Source: Fluviicola sp.
Lineage (GTDB): Bacteria > Bacteroidota > Bacteroidia > Flavobacteriales_D > Crocinitomicaceae
Direction of reading: 5' to 3'
DNA: 36,839 bases
Assembly: GCA_002733985.1 (NCBI GenBank)
Contig: NVXP01000042.1
Span: 1,930 to 38,768, forward strand
Position 1 is the first letter of the stretch. Each line of letters begins with the position of its first letter. The translations under genes were made by a program, and so were the position numbers. Positions 25,882 through 34,572 of the stretch are shown here, one piece after another. The notes beneath the pieces are model-generated. The model was given only the letters and a program-made list of their open reading frames with translations, did no database searches and was not told where the DNA came from.

Positions 25882-27774
25882 ATGGAAATATGGAAAATTG
25901 CCCTTATTGTTATTGGTGCTCTTGCACTATTAATAGCGGCATACTTAATTATCAAAACCTTCGTTCGGGAAGTGAAAAAGGTACGGCATTTAAATCTTCA
26001 TCGTCGTGGACTTACAGAAATGCCTGCGGTTCCTTTTATTTTAACTGACACAATTGCCGCTGTTGTTAAACTAGGACTTCGAGCGCAGGAGAACAAAATG
26101 GCAAAAGAGGGGCTTAATCACATGTACACAATTGATGGTCAAACTCGATCAGCTTATACATTTATGTACGACACAGCAGAAGTTGATACAAGTAGAGAGG
26201 AGCGAGATGCGCTTGTACATCGTTTATCAAATACCCACGAATCAGTTTTCTTATCACAAACTGTTCTCAGTAAAAGTCTAGAACACGCATCATCTGTAGC
26301 CGAAACAACCAGTTTGAGTTTCAATGAAACCTTCTTGGATGATCCGAAGCAATTCGCAATAAGTTGGACTAATTTTGGTGGACTACGAACGAATTCACTG
26401 CACAATTTGGACACCTATGCTTCCATACTTACGGATCCTGATGCTGCATCTGAACAGTTTTGGCCAATGATCGCGAATCATGGTCTTGCTTACAACCTGC
26501 TCTTCCTTCAAAAAGTAAAAGAATCTCATATTCCGGACATTAAGGATCTTTTCGAAAATGTTTGGGAGGAAATCTCCCCAGTTCATGAGAGCAAAAACCT
26601 CTATGCTATAGACTTAATGATTTTCGCAAAATGGGACGCGTCAAAAGTGAAGAATTTTGATCGATGGACTCCTGGGAGCTACATCTTACTGGAACAAAAT
26701 CCAACAACGAAGAAACTTACACCAATCGCAGTTCACGTATCGGCGACGAATAAATTAAACGCTCAAGTTTTTACACGAAAAAACTCAACGGATTCAGCAT
26801 GGATTTTTGCCTTGATGGCAGCTCGAACTTCCGTTACAGTTTATGGAATTTGGATCGGGCATGTGTATCACTGGCACATCGTCTCTGCTCCTATGCAAAT
26901 GACACTGTTCAATGAAGTAAAAGAATCACATCCACTCAGAAAATTGCTCGATCCACAATCGAAATCACTGATTGGTTTTGATGCCGCTCTACTCCTATTA
27001 TGGAAAACAATTGGTCCGCCAACATCATTTAGTTCTCCTGAACTGTTCTTGGAGCTGAGCAACGAGTTCGCGACAAATCGAAATTTTTTCGAAGATGATC
27101 CAAAAGTGGCCCTAAAGAAATTGGGCTTGGAAGAAAGTGATTTCACCGTATCAAAACCTTGGGATCAATACCCAATTATTGGAGATCTACTCAGTATTTG
27201 GGAAATGTCAGAAACCTTCGCTACGAAGTTTGTTGATGAGACTTATACTACACCTAAAGAGATACTTGATGATACTCAGTTACAGAATTGGATGAAGCAA
27301 TCGGCAAGCCCTACTCAAGGAAATGTTCGTGGTCTTCCGGTAATGGACAGTCCAGATAACTTGAAAAAGGTACTGTCCAGCTTGATTAATCGAGTTGCAG
27401 CACATGGGAACTCTCGTCAATTGAATTCTTTGAGTGATGCTCTCTGCTTCCTAGCAAATTATCCACCTTGCTTACAAGATTCCAGAATCCCAGCGCCAAC
27501 AGAAACGATCGATCAGACGCGTCTACTTAATTACCTTCCGAATACGGGTACAATAGGCGAAATGATGACCTTCTACTTTATATTCACCTATTCTGCACCA
27601 TATAATCCTCTGATTCCATTATTTGGCGTCAATGAAGATCTATACTTTGATGATCCCAACGACCCTAGAAATGCCGCGCTTATAGAATTCAGAGAGTCCA
27701 TCAGGGACTTTATTGAAAACTACGACCCTGTAGCTCCATTGGTTCATCAATGGCCAGCAAGCATCGAAACGTAA
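25882..27774 (+). CDS. Membrane-anchored lipoxygenase-like protein
   Basis: This 630-residue protein has one N-terminal transmembrane helix (about residues 3-25) and a large soluble domain resembling lipoxygenases. The first iron-ligand pair fits: W-x3-A, then HVYHWH, i.e. H-x4-H (H327 and H332), followed by a HP...KLLDP segment. A second helix holds RVAAHGNSRQLNS (H508), followed by NYPPC and IPAPTET as in lipoxygenases after their third ligand. At the fourth position (H+4), which is Asn, His or Ser in known enzymes, there is Arg (R512), and no C-terminal Ile ending is seen, so activity is uncertain. It would oxygenate polyunsaturated fatty acids if active. I chose ATG 25882 over the TTG 40 codons upstream. 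It is divergent from the tyrosinase operon. Confidence 0.72.
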   Translation: MEIWKIALIVIGALALLIAAYLIIKTFVREVKKVRHLNLHRRGLTEMPAVPFILTDTIAAVVKLGLRAQENKMAKEGLNHMYTIDGQTRSAYTFMYDTAEVDTSREERDALVHRLSNTHESVFLSQTVLSKSLEHASSVAETTSLSFNETFLDDPKQFAISWTNFGGLRTNSLHNLDTYASILTDPDAASEQFWPMIANHGLAYNLLFLQKVKESHIPDIKDLFENVWEEISPVHESKNLYAIDLMIFAKWDASKVKNFDRWTPGSYILLEQNPTTKKLTPIAVHVSATNKLNAQVFTRKNSTDSAWIFALMAARTSVTVYGIWIGHVYHWHIVSAPMQMTLFNEVKESHPLRKLLDPQSKSLIGFDAALLLLWKTIGPPTSFSSPELFLELSNEFATNRNFFEDDPKVALKKLGLEESDFTVSKPWDQYPIIGDLLSIWEMSETFATKFVDETYTTPKEILDDTQLQNWMKQSASPTQGNVRGLPVMDSPDNLKKVLSSLINRVAAHGNSRQLNSLSDALCFLANYPPCLQDSRIPAPTETIDQTRLLNYLPNTGTIGEMMTFYFIFTYSAPYNPLIPLFGVNEDLYFDDPNDPRNAALIEFRESIRDFIENYDPVAPLVHQWPASIET

Positions 27775-27824
27775 TTTATCTCTTAAGAGGGAATATTTAT
27801 CACTCTTTTGGCAAGGAGCTTTAT

Positions 27825-28646
27825 TTAGCGGGTACTTTTCTGATGCTTCATTGTATCAACTGTTTTCTCAAATGAATTTGCGCTTTTGCTCAGAACCCAA
27901 GAATCGTATTCTTCCTTTTCCAATACACGAACAATCATTTTCATTGAATAATGACCCGTTCCACAAATTTTATTGCACATCAGCATGTACTCAAAATGTG
28001 CATCGCTTTCCTTGCGTCGCATCTCTTCTGTTGTGATTGCTGGAGTGTACTTAAAACGAGTGATCATTCCAGGGACAGTATTCATTTGAGCTCTGAAATG
28101 AGGGAAGTACGCTGAATGAATAACATCTTTGGAACGAAAATTAAATTCATACTCTTGATCAATGCACAAGACCAGGGTGTCTGTTAGAATGAAATCGTCC
28201 AATGCAGCGACATCAATTTTATCATCATGCCGTTTTTTCATTTGCTTCAGTAAGCGTTGTAATCGTTCTTTTCTATTTAGTTCACCATTTATATCATCAT
28301 GATCTTTTGGAAATTGTTTATACTCGAATGAATCCTGTTTTTCTTGTAATTCATTAATCCCGTTTTCTCCATATTCAATCTCAAAAAGCGAAGCCTCAAT
28401 TGCCTCGGTAGTCATGATTGCCAAAGGATTGATCTCAGTGGTCAGTTTATAATCAAATTCCCCTAGAGTATTATCGTTTCCTGAATAACGTACTGTCCAT
28501 TTGAACTGCTCTGCGAAGAGTTCAATTTGAGTAGCGCTGTTTTCTTTACTTCCTACAACTTTACCCCAAGTAATATTATTTTTAGTCGGACCTTCCATAC
28601 AAGAAACAAGAACCAGAATTCCCATAAGGAAATAGATGATTTTCAT
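27825..28646 (-). CDS. Lipoprotein with cytochrome c oxidase subunit II CuA domain
   Basis: This 273-residue protein starts with a lipoprotein signal (lipobox LVSC, C16) instead of the two membrane helices usual for CoxII. FAEQFKWTVRYSGNDNTLGEFD matches the start of the CoxII periplasmic domain (QFxWxxRY, cut short here). The CuA centre is complete: H177 (VIHSAYFP), C224 and C228 (CNKIC), H232 and M235. The residue between the cysteines that is usually Glu is Lys (K226); that position binds through its backbone, so CuA may still form. There is an insertion of ~60 charged residues in the middle. No subunit I is nearby. It lies 8 bases after the CotH gene. It could carry electrons to another terminal acceptor or serve copper handling. 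Confidence 0.83.
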   Translation of the reverse strand: MKIIYFLMGILVLVSCMEGPTKNNITWGKVVGSKENSATQIELFAEQFKWTVRYSGNDNTLGEFDYKLTTEINPLAIMTTEAIEASLFEIEYGENGINELQEKQDSFEYKQFPKDHDDINGELNRKERLQRLLKQMKKRHDDKIDVAALDDFILTDTLVLCIDQEYEFNFRSKDVIHSAYFPHFRAQMNTVPGMITRFKYTPAITTEEMRRKESDAHFEYMLMCNKICGTGHYSMKMIVRVLEKEEYDSWVLSKSANSFEKTVDTMKHQKSTR

Positions 28647-28654
28647 ATTGTAAT

Positions 28655-30535
28655 CTATTGTACAATTAACTTCTTAGTCAATCTTCGTCCATTTTCATCA
28701 CAGAACTGCACAAAGTAAATTCCATTTGCAAAGCTTGAAACGTCGATTTTTCCAGTGTTCAACATTCCCTTTCGAACCTCACTTCCCATTGAATTAGTAA
28801 TTGAATACTTGAGTGAAGCTCCACTTGGAATACTGATCATGACATAATCATTTGTTGGATTCGGATACATAGAAACGACTAAGTTGACTACTGGGTTTTC
28901 AGTTGCTAGTGGTAAATCATACGTCCAAAATTCATATTCAGCGCGTTCAGGATTGAGCATTGTAGCATTGGTATTGTTTGCTCTGATGTAAAACTTCGTT
29001 GGATTTCCACTCATAACCCAAGGGAACGCAGCCGTATAATTTCCATCTCCAGAAACTAAATCTCCATTTGTACCATCATCAAGCATTGGAACCGAGACGA
29101 ACTTTGAATTGTAAGGACTAATCGTCGCCATTAATTCAACAGAATTCGCATTGGAAACTTGTGCAGTAACATAGTTCTCCCCAAACGTACCTTGCTGCGT
29201 CAAAACAATAGGATCACCAACAACTGGAGCTGCAGCACTTATTGAAGGAAGAGATTCTAAATAAGGCTTACGAAGGTCAACACTCGAGATAATTCCTCCC
29301 GCTGAAAAGATAAACGGGATCACCAATTCATTGTCTACATTGCTGTAATATTGTGCCATCCCGAACAGCTTGTTAGGGTCAGCACTAGCTGCAGTAGCTC
29401 CCAAAACTTGAAGATTGTCGACAAAGCTTTCAATTTCTGTTGCATTTAAACTTTCGTTGATCACCGTTCTTAAGTGGGCAGAATATATTTTTCCATAATG
29501 AGAGTTAGGGTCCGAAGTAAGCGCAAGAGAAAGTGGAGTTGATAAAGAATTATAGCCGTTGTATGGATCATATTCATACAACTCCGTAGTATTTGCATTC
29601 ATTCCAAGAAGAGCTCCCAAAAAACTTTCCGACACATCCCAAGGAATCATTTGAAACAATCCGTCCTCAGTTTTGTATAAATAATAGTTGTGTTGAAACA
29701 ATCCGTTGTACGTATCCAAGTTTAGAATCGCTTGATTAACAGCAAATGCCCAAAGCACACGATCAATATTGAGTACAGTATCTAGATTAGCTGGATCGTT
29801 GTTCAAAACGTCCATGAGATTTACGAGTTCATCCCAGCCAGAATCCGATTTTAGTCCATAGTGATTGTAATACAATGTAGAATCTGAGCCGAGCCATTTG
29901 AGATCAGAATTCCCCGTCGGTCCACCTTGACCGAATTGCTGGATTGGATCACATTTAAACAGTACTCCATCGTTTTCACCGAAATGTTTCGTTAAGAATT
30001 GACGATCGATCGCTTCCGTATTCACATATAACCCAAGATAATCGCCTTGAACGTTCAATTGCATTAAGCTCGCTTGAGGTGATGGCAAATAACGTCTGTA
30101 AATATCATATGCCGTAATTTCTTTCACAAAAGTCGGATCGAATACTGCATTCGCTAATTTCACTTTGTTATATCCCAACAATGTTTGTCCAGAAATGGAA
30201 TCATTAAAATCAAGATTGTACGGAACTTTTGGATTCCCTTGATCACTTGGTATCGAATACGTTGAATTTCCTTTATAACGAACCATAACATTTGCATAGA
30301 ATTGCCCTCCATCCAATTGCACGGTTGCTGGAAGTCGAAGTCCAAGCTCATTTATCCAATTATCGTGTAGTATACTATCATATGCAGGATCGTAAAATGT
30401 GATATTCATTGATCGCAGGATATTATAGTCCATCAGCCCGCCAGGTGCATCGTATAATGTTTGGGGATCGTATAAAGTTTGAGCTTTGCTAGAATGAACA
30501 AAGCATACAAAAAGTAGGATTGTTAGTGATTTCAT
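28655..30535 (-). CDS. CotH-family secreted protein with T9SS sorting domain
   Basis: This 626-residue protein carries a signal peptide (MKSLTILLFVCFVHSSKAQ) and a CotH kinase-like domain over ~residues 40-420. Features include VMVRYKGNSTYS, NKVKLANAVFDPTFVKEITA, YLGLYVNTEAIDRQFL and MIPWDVSESF. The C-terminal ~80 residues (MYPNPTNDYVMISI ... DVSSFANGIYFVQF ... KKLIVQ) are a type IX secretion sorting domain, so it is exported to the cell surface. CotH is an atypical protein kinase in Bacillus spores; most Bacteroidota copies are uncharacterised. I chose the ATG at 30535 because it begins the signal peptide. A TACCTTTC box ends 6 bases before it, close to the -7 consensus, which would give an almost leaderless mRNA. 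The CuA lipoprotein gene follows in the same operon. Confidence 0.88.
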   Translation of the reverse strand: MKSLTILLFVCFVHSSKAQTLYDPQTLYDAPGGLMDYNILRSMNITFYDPAYDSILHDNWINELGLRLPATVQLDGGQFYANVMVRYKGNSTYSIPSDQGNPKVPYNLDFNDSISGQTLLGYNKVKLANAVFDPTFVKEITAYDIYRRYLPSPQASLMQLNVQGDYLGLYVNTEAIDRQFLTKHFGENDGVLFKCDPIQQFGQGGPTGNSDLKWLGSDSTLYYNHYGLKSDSGWDELVNLMDVLNNDPANLDTVLNIDRVLWAFAVNQAILNLDTYNGLFQHNYYLYKTEDGLFQMIPWDVSESFLGALLGMNANTTELYEYDPYNGYNSLSTPLSLALTSDPNSHYGKIYSAHLRTVINESLNATEIESFVDNLQVLGATAASADPNKLFGMAQYYSNVDNELVIPFIFSAGGIISSVDLRKPYLESLPSISAAAPVVGDPIVLTQQGTFGENYVTAQVSNANSVELMATISPYNSKFVSVPMLDDGTNGDLVSGDGNYTAAFPWVMSGNPTKFYIRANNTNATMLNPERAEYEFWTYDLPLATENPVVNLVVSMYPNPTNDYVMISIPSGASLKYSITNSMGSEVRKGMLNTGKIDVSSFANGIYFVQFCDENGRRLTKKLIVQ

Positions 30536-30690
30536 TACCCGAAAGGTACGAAAGATGCCGAGAATCATAAAATATGGACTTAATCTGCGCTACGCACAAA
30601 ATAAGATTCCAACAGTTTGAAATTCCTAACATAGAGATAGGCTGGGTCTAGGTGCAAATTTTGTATTTTTAGAAATCTTAAATAACTCAT

Positions 30691-31653
30691 ATGAAAAAAG
30701 TTCTCGTTTTAGCAGGTGCATTTGTTTCATTTTTCTCAATGGCACAAACGGATGTTGTTCTTCACTTCCCACCGAAAGTAGGTGGAAATGATTTGGTTCA
30801 AAACACCATAGTTCAAAGCTTAGGAGGCGTTGATATGTCAATTGACTATTTCAATTATTATATCTCAAACGTTCATATTATTCATGATGGCGGACAAGAT
30901 TTGAACCTTTCAGATACGGTCTTCATTGTGAAAATTGAGGATCACACTTTGGACTTAGGCATGCTAGATGTCACAAACATCGAATCAATTGATTTTGGTG
31001 TGGGAGTTCCCCAGTCTGTAAATCATGCTGATATTTCGCAGTACACTGAAGACAATCCATTAAGCTGGCAAAGTCCTTCGATGCACTGGGGCTGGTCATC
31101 TGGTTATAAATTACTACTTGTAAACGGATTTGGAGACAGTAACAATGATGGTACCCCAGATGAGTTGATGCAAATTCATTCACTTGGAGATGCGAACTAC
31201 AAATATGTTTCAATGGCTGTTATCCCAACAGTTTCGGCAACGAATATTACAATTGTGATTAACTGCAATTTGGATGAATGGTTATTTGGTGTAGATCCAG
31301 GAAGCGTTGGAGTTCATCATAGTACAACTGGTGTAAATGCATCCGTTATGAATAATGTTGACAACCGTCCGGTATTTACTTTACCAGGAAATGCTAGCCT
31401 TGACAATTCTTTGGAAGCAAGTGGAACAGTTACTTACGCAATCAATGGTGAGAGCATTTCTTTTAATTGGAAAGATGTTCAAAATGTTGATAATTTCCGT
31501 TTAATTGATTTAACAGGAAAAGAGATTGACGCGGGAAAAGCTTCAGAATTCACAGGTACACACAGCAGTGAAGTGATGACTTCAGGATCATATTTCTTCT
31601 ACCTCCTTGATTCAAATGGTTCTATCATTAAACACATTCAGGTAATTCGATAA
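30691..31653 (+). CDS. MbnP-family copper-binding protein with T9SS-type C-terminus
   Basis: This is a 320-residue secreted protein with a signal peptide ending SMAQ. The MbnP pattern is clear: FNYYISNVHI, GVGVPQSVNHADISQY, PLSWQSPSMHWGWSSGYKLL and the MNNVDNRPVF region. In characterised pairs the partner MbnH oxidises a tryptophan of MbnP to kynurenine, creating a copper-binding site. W126, W133 and W135 are the candidates here. The last ~75 residues (ISFNWKDVQNVDNFRLIDL ... SGSYFFYLLD ... HIQVIR) look like a T9SS sorting domain, which the methanotroph proteins lack. The stop codon directly abuts the start of the mbnH-like gene, giving tight coupling. Confidence 0.87.
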   Translation: MKKVLVLAGAFVSFFSMAQTDVVLHFPPKVGGNDLVQNTIVQSLGGVDMSIDYFNYYISNVHIIHDGGQDLNLSDTVFIVKIEDHTLDLGMLDVTNIESIDFGVGVPQSVNHADISQYTEDNPLSWQSPSMHWGWSSGYKLLLVNGFGDSNNDGTPDELMQIHSLGDANYKYVSMAVIPTVSATNITIVINCNLDEWLFGVDPGSVGVHHSTTGVNASVMNNVDNRPVFTLPGNASLDNSLEASGTVTYAINGESISFNWKDVQNVDNFRLIDLTGKEIDAGKASEFTGTHSSEVMTSGSYFFYLLDSNGSIIKHIQVIR

Positions 31654-32643
31654 ATGCAAATTCGATTTTTACTCATACTAGGGGGAATCGTTTCGGTTTC
31701 CCTTTTTTTGACCGAATGTAAATCATCAGACGGAGCAATTTCTCCATTCCCAACAATTTCTCATCCAACAGATAACCAAAGTTCTGAAGCCAAAATTGAG
31801 CTTGGTCGTAAATTATTCTTTGACACTCGATTGTCGAAAGGAGATGAAATCGCATGCGTGAGTTGTCACCGGCCAGACTTTGCATTCACGGATCGTATTC
31901 CATTATCCCAAGGAGTTGAAGGACGGCAAACAGAACGGAACTCCCCTAGTCTACTCAATGCAGGATTCTTACCTACGGTAATGTTCGATGCACATTTGGA
32001 AACATTGGAACGACAAGTGATTGTTCCCATTCAAGAGCATACTGAAATGGACATGGACATGAAGACGCTTTTGGAGAAGTTGAGAGGGATTCCTGAATAT
32101 GCTCAAGCAGCTCAAGATATTTTCGGGAGAAAATTTGACGCGTGGGTACTCACTCGATCGATTTCGGCATTTGAACGAAGCCTCATCTCCCTTGATTCAA
32201 AATTTGATCAGTATTATTACAAAAAAGATCCAAATGCATTAAGCGCATCTGAAGAACGCGGTTGGAAGTTGTTCTCAGAGAAACTGTACTGCACAGAATG
32301 TCATGCGCCTCCAATGTTTACAAACTACGAAGCCCTGAACAATGGTCTTTACTCTGATTTCGGGAAAGACAAAGGTCGATTCCGAATTAATAACGACTCA
32401 ACGGATATTGGGAAATTCAAAGTACCCTCTCTTCGGAATATTGACATGACCTATCCGTATATGCATGATGGGAGTAAGAATACATTGGAAGAAGTTCTTT
32501 CGCACTATTCAAAAGGGGGTAATCCACATAAAAACAAGGACGAACGCATTGTACCATTTACAATCTCCGAGGATGATCAAAATGACCTGATTCACTTTTT
32601 TCAAGCACTAACGGACACTTCTTATCTCAACGGTTTTCAATAA
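31654..32643 (+). CDS. MbnH-like di-heme peroxidase-family protein
   Basis: This 329-residue protein belongs to the di-heme cytochrome c peroxidase/MauG superfamily. Two heme motifs are visible, C68VSCH72 and C213TECH217. Conserved surroundings include GRKLFFDTRLS, FTDRIPLSQG, RNSPSLLNAGF and YMHDGS near the C-terminus. The N-terminus ends in LTEC (C22), an imperfect lipobox, so it is a probable periplasmic lipoprotein or at least exported. MbnH family members use the two hemes to oxidise tryptophan in MbnP. Pairing with the preceding MbnP gene, with no gap, supports that role over a detoxifying peroxidase. Its stop codon directly abuts the stop codon of the convergent helicase gene. Confidence 0.87.
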   Translation: MQIRFLLILGGIVSVSLFLTECKSSDGAISPFPTISHPTDNQSSEAKIELGRKLFFDTRLSKGDEIACVSCHRPDFAFTDRIPLSQGVEGRQTERNSPSLLNAGFLPTVMFDAHLETLERQVIVPIQEHTEMDMDMKTLLEKLRGIPEYAQAAQDIFGRKFDAWVLTRSISAFERSLISLDSKFDQYYYKKDPNALSASEERGWKLFSEKLYCTECHAPPMFTNYEALNNGLYSDFGKDKGRFRINNDSTDIGKFKVPSLRNIDMTYPYMHDGSKNTLEEVLSHYSKGGNPHKNKDERIVPFTISEDDQNDLIHFFQALTDTSYLNGFQ

Positions 32644-33999
32644 TTAACCTCGTTTTTGCTTCTTGTGATACGTTTTATCCCCACGAGTCTGTGCTTTCTT
32701 GTATTTCTGCTTGATATCACGTTTGTAAGTTCCTCCAAGATTAACCTTCTTGTTTTTCGCTTTTTTCTCGTGTGTACCAGGACCTGAAATATTGTTCTTT
32801 AAGTTACGGTTGTAATCTTTAATTTGCTCCTCCTCAGGTTTTTCTTCAGTCAAAAGTTCTCTAGAAACTTCAACTTCTACTGGGAAATCGAGTACTGGAA
32901 TTTTGTAATCCATCAACTCCTCAATTGCCTCTTTCCAAGCCATTTCTTTCTCCGTAGAAAACAAGATTGTTCTCCCGATTTCCTCTGCACGACCAGTACG
33001 CCCGATTCTGTGCATATAGTTTTCGGGGAAATTTGGCGTGTCAAAATTGATAACGTGCGAGATCTTGTCTAAATCCAATCCACGTGCCATGATGTCCGTA
33101 GCAACTAATATTCTATTTTGACCAGAATCAAAATCTTCGATCGATCGGATTCTATAATTCTGTGTTTTGTTCGAGTGAATAATTCCAACTTGATCAGCAA
33201 AATCTCCAATAATCTCAGCGTGAATTCTATCCGCCATTCGCTTGTGAGCAGCAAAGACAAGAACTTTCGTGAACTTATCAGTATTCTTTAGCAGGTGCTT
33301 GAGTAAATTTACTTTTGTAAAGAAATTCTCTACGTTGTAGCATTCCTGTTGAATATTCTCGAGCGGAGTTCCACTTACGGCAATCGAAATTTTGGTCGGT
33401 GCAATGAAAAAATCATCAATCAATTCATCTACGTGATCCGTCATCGTTGCAGAGAACATAATATTCTGTCTGCGCTGAGGAAGAAGTTCAAGGATATTCA
33501 TCAATTGTGGACGAAACCCAAGATCAAGCATGACATCGACTTCATCAATGACCAATTTCTTAACTCCCTTAACCGAAAGTGACTGTTCGAGGATCAAATC
33601 GTAAATTCGACCTGGCGTAGCAACAATAATGTCGGCACCTTCAGACAGCTTCAAACGATGTGTTTTGATGTTCACTCCACCGTAAATCCCAAGAGTTCGA
33701 ATTGACATGTATTCCGTCAACCGTTCGATCTCATTGACCACTTGGATTACTAACTCACGTGTTGGCACTAAAATCACAGCCCGCGGATTCTTTTGAGCAG
33801 AATACTTCATCTCCTCCAAAATAGGAAGAGAATATGCGAGCGTCTTACCTGTACCGGTTTGAGCAATCCCAAGTACGTCTTTACCAGAAAGCACAACGTT
33901 GAACGCTTGCTCCTGAATGGGTGTTGGAGATACAAAGCCAATATCGCTAATTGCGTTACGAAGTTGCTTCTTTAAATGGAATTGATCAAAGGATGACAT
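32644..33999 (-). CDS. DEAD-box RNA helicase
   Basis: This is a 451-residue ATP-dependent RNA helicase. The Q motif (PTPIQEQ), motif I (AQTGTGKT), PTRELV, TPGR, SAT, ATDIMARGLDLD and HRIGRTGRA are all present. Motif II reads DEVD rather than DEAD. The C-terminal ~60 residues are a basic tail (KKAKNKKVNLGGTYKRDIKQ and on) typical of the RhlE/DbpA-like proteins that act in ribosome assembly and mRNA turnover. I chose the ATG at 33999 (MSSFDQFHLK). A GTG 15 bases upstream also opens the frame, but it overlaps the -7 promoter box, so transcription probably begins after it. The gene is monocistronic and convergent with mbnH with no intergenic base. Confidence 0.94.
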   Translation of the reverse strand: MSSFDQFHLKKQLRNAISDIGFVSPTPIQEQAFNVVLSGKDVLGIAQTGTGKTLAYSLPILEEMKYSAQKNPRAVILVPTRELVIQVVNEIERLTEYMSIRTLGIYGGVNIKTHRLKLSEGADIIVATPGRIYDLILEQSLSVKGVKKLVIDEVDVMLDLGFRPQLMNILELLPQRRQNIMFSATMTDHVDELIDDFFIAPTKISIAVSGTPLENIQQECYNVENFFTKVNLLKHLLKNTDKFTKVLVFAAHKRMADRIHAEIIGDFADQVGIIHSNKTQNYRIRSIEDFDSGQNRILVATDIMARGLDLDKISHVINFDTPNFPENYMHRIGRTGRAEEIGRTILFSTEKEMAWKEAIEELMDYKIPVLDFPVEVEVSRELLTEEKPEEEQIKDYNRNLKNNISGPGTHEKKAKNKKVNLGGTYKRDIKQKYKKAQTRGDKTYHKKQKRG

Positions 34000-34013
34000 G
34001 ACACTATTTTCCA

Positions 34014-34021
34014 CAAAGGTA
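34014..34021 (-). promoter_or_regulatory. -7 element of the DEAD-box helicase promoter
   Basis: The minus strand reads TACCTTTG, an exact TAnnTTTG match. A transcription start about 6-7 bases downstream gives a leader of under 10 bases to the ATG at 33999 and excludes the GTG at 34014 as start. A -33 TTG is not evident at the best spacing. Confidence 0.55.
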
Positions 34022-34075
34022 AATTAATCAATTGTATATTGACCGTGTGACAGAAATGAATTTTTTGAGATCAAA

Positions 34076-34474
34076 TTAAGGGATGACATCAAAATAGACC
34101 CAATGTCCGTATTCACGCATAAACTTACCGCGTTGGTGCATTATTTGCTTCTTCGAATTTTCGATATAATGTGCTTTAAACTCAACAATTCCTTCAGCAT
34201 CTTCTTCACCTCCATCTGTTACCTTAACTATTTCTAGCTTCAGCCATTTAACAGATTTGGCCCAAAGAACAAGGTTTGGAAGCAGCTCCAAAGGTTTCGT
34301 TTGCGAGTGGTGACTCTCCATGAGGTAATCTCCAATTGCCATAGTGAAAGCAACATAACGCGAGCGCATTAAATCTTCGGCAGTTTTAGCATTTGTGATG
34401 TTCTGGTGTGGTTTTGCACAGCACTCGGTATATTTTTCGGGACGTCCACATGGACAAGTTTGATCTTTCTTCAC
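34076..34474 (-). CDS. ychJ: YchJ-family SEC-C motif protein
   Basis: This is a 132-residue protein of the YchJ/UPF0225 family. The N-terminal SEC-C zinc motif is CPCGRPEKYTECCAKPHQ (Cys at 7, 9, 18 and 19), followed by AEDLMRSRYVAFTMAIGDYL and the cystatin-like middle region ending GHWVYFDV. Length agrees with the family, though the second C-terminal SEC-C repeat of some members is missing. The cellular role is not established; SEC-C motifs bind zinc and sometimes ribosome- or SecB-associated partners. The gene stands alone between the helicase gene and a divergent small lipoprotein gene. Confidence 0.88.
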   Translation of the reverse strand: MKKDQTCPCGRPEKYTECCAKPHQNITNAKTAEDLMRSRYVAFTMAIGDYLMESHHSQTKPLELLPNLVLWAKSVKWLKLEIVKVTDGGEEDAEGIVEFKAHYIENSKKQIMHQRGKFMREYGHWVYFDVIP

Positions 34475-34525
34475 GTGATTTTATTAGGTAGCGGTCTAAA
34501 TTTACAAGAAATCAATTGACTTCAC

Positions 34526-34556
34526 TTGAGAAGTCGAGGTAAATAGTTTAGTTTTG
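34526..34556 (+). promoter_or_regulatory. Bacteroidota-type promoter for the small lipoprotein gene
   Basis: A TTG at 34526-34528 is followed after 20 bases by TAGTTTTG (34549-34556), an exact TAnnTTTG. Spacing is within one base of the Bacteroidota sigma-ABfr consensus. Transcription would begin about 10 bases before the ATG at 34573. Confidence 0.6.
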
Positions 34557-34572
34557 ATGGAAATCGCTAATA

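Noticed and set aside
34000-34014. GTG start five codons upstream for the DEAD-box helicase
   Set aside because: It overlaps the -7 promoter box, so it is probably not transcribed.
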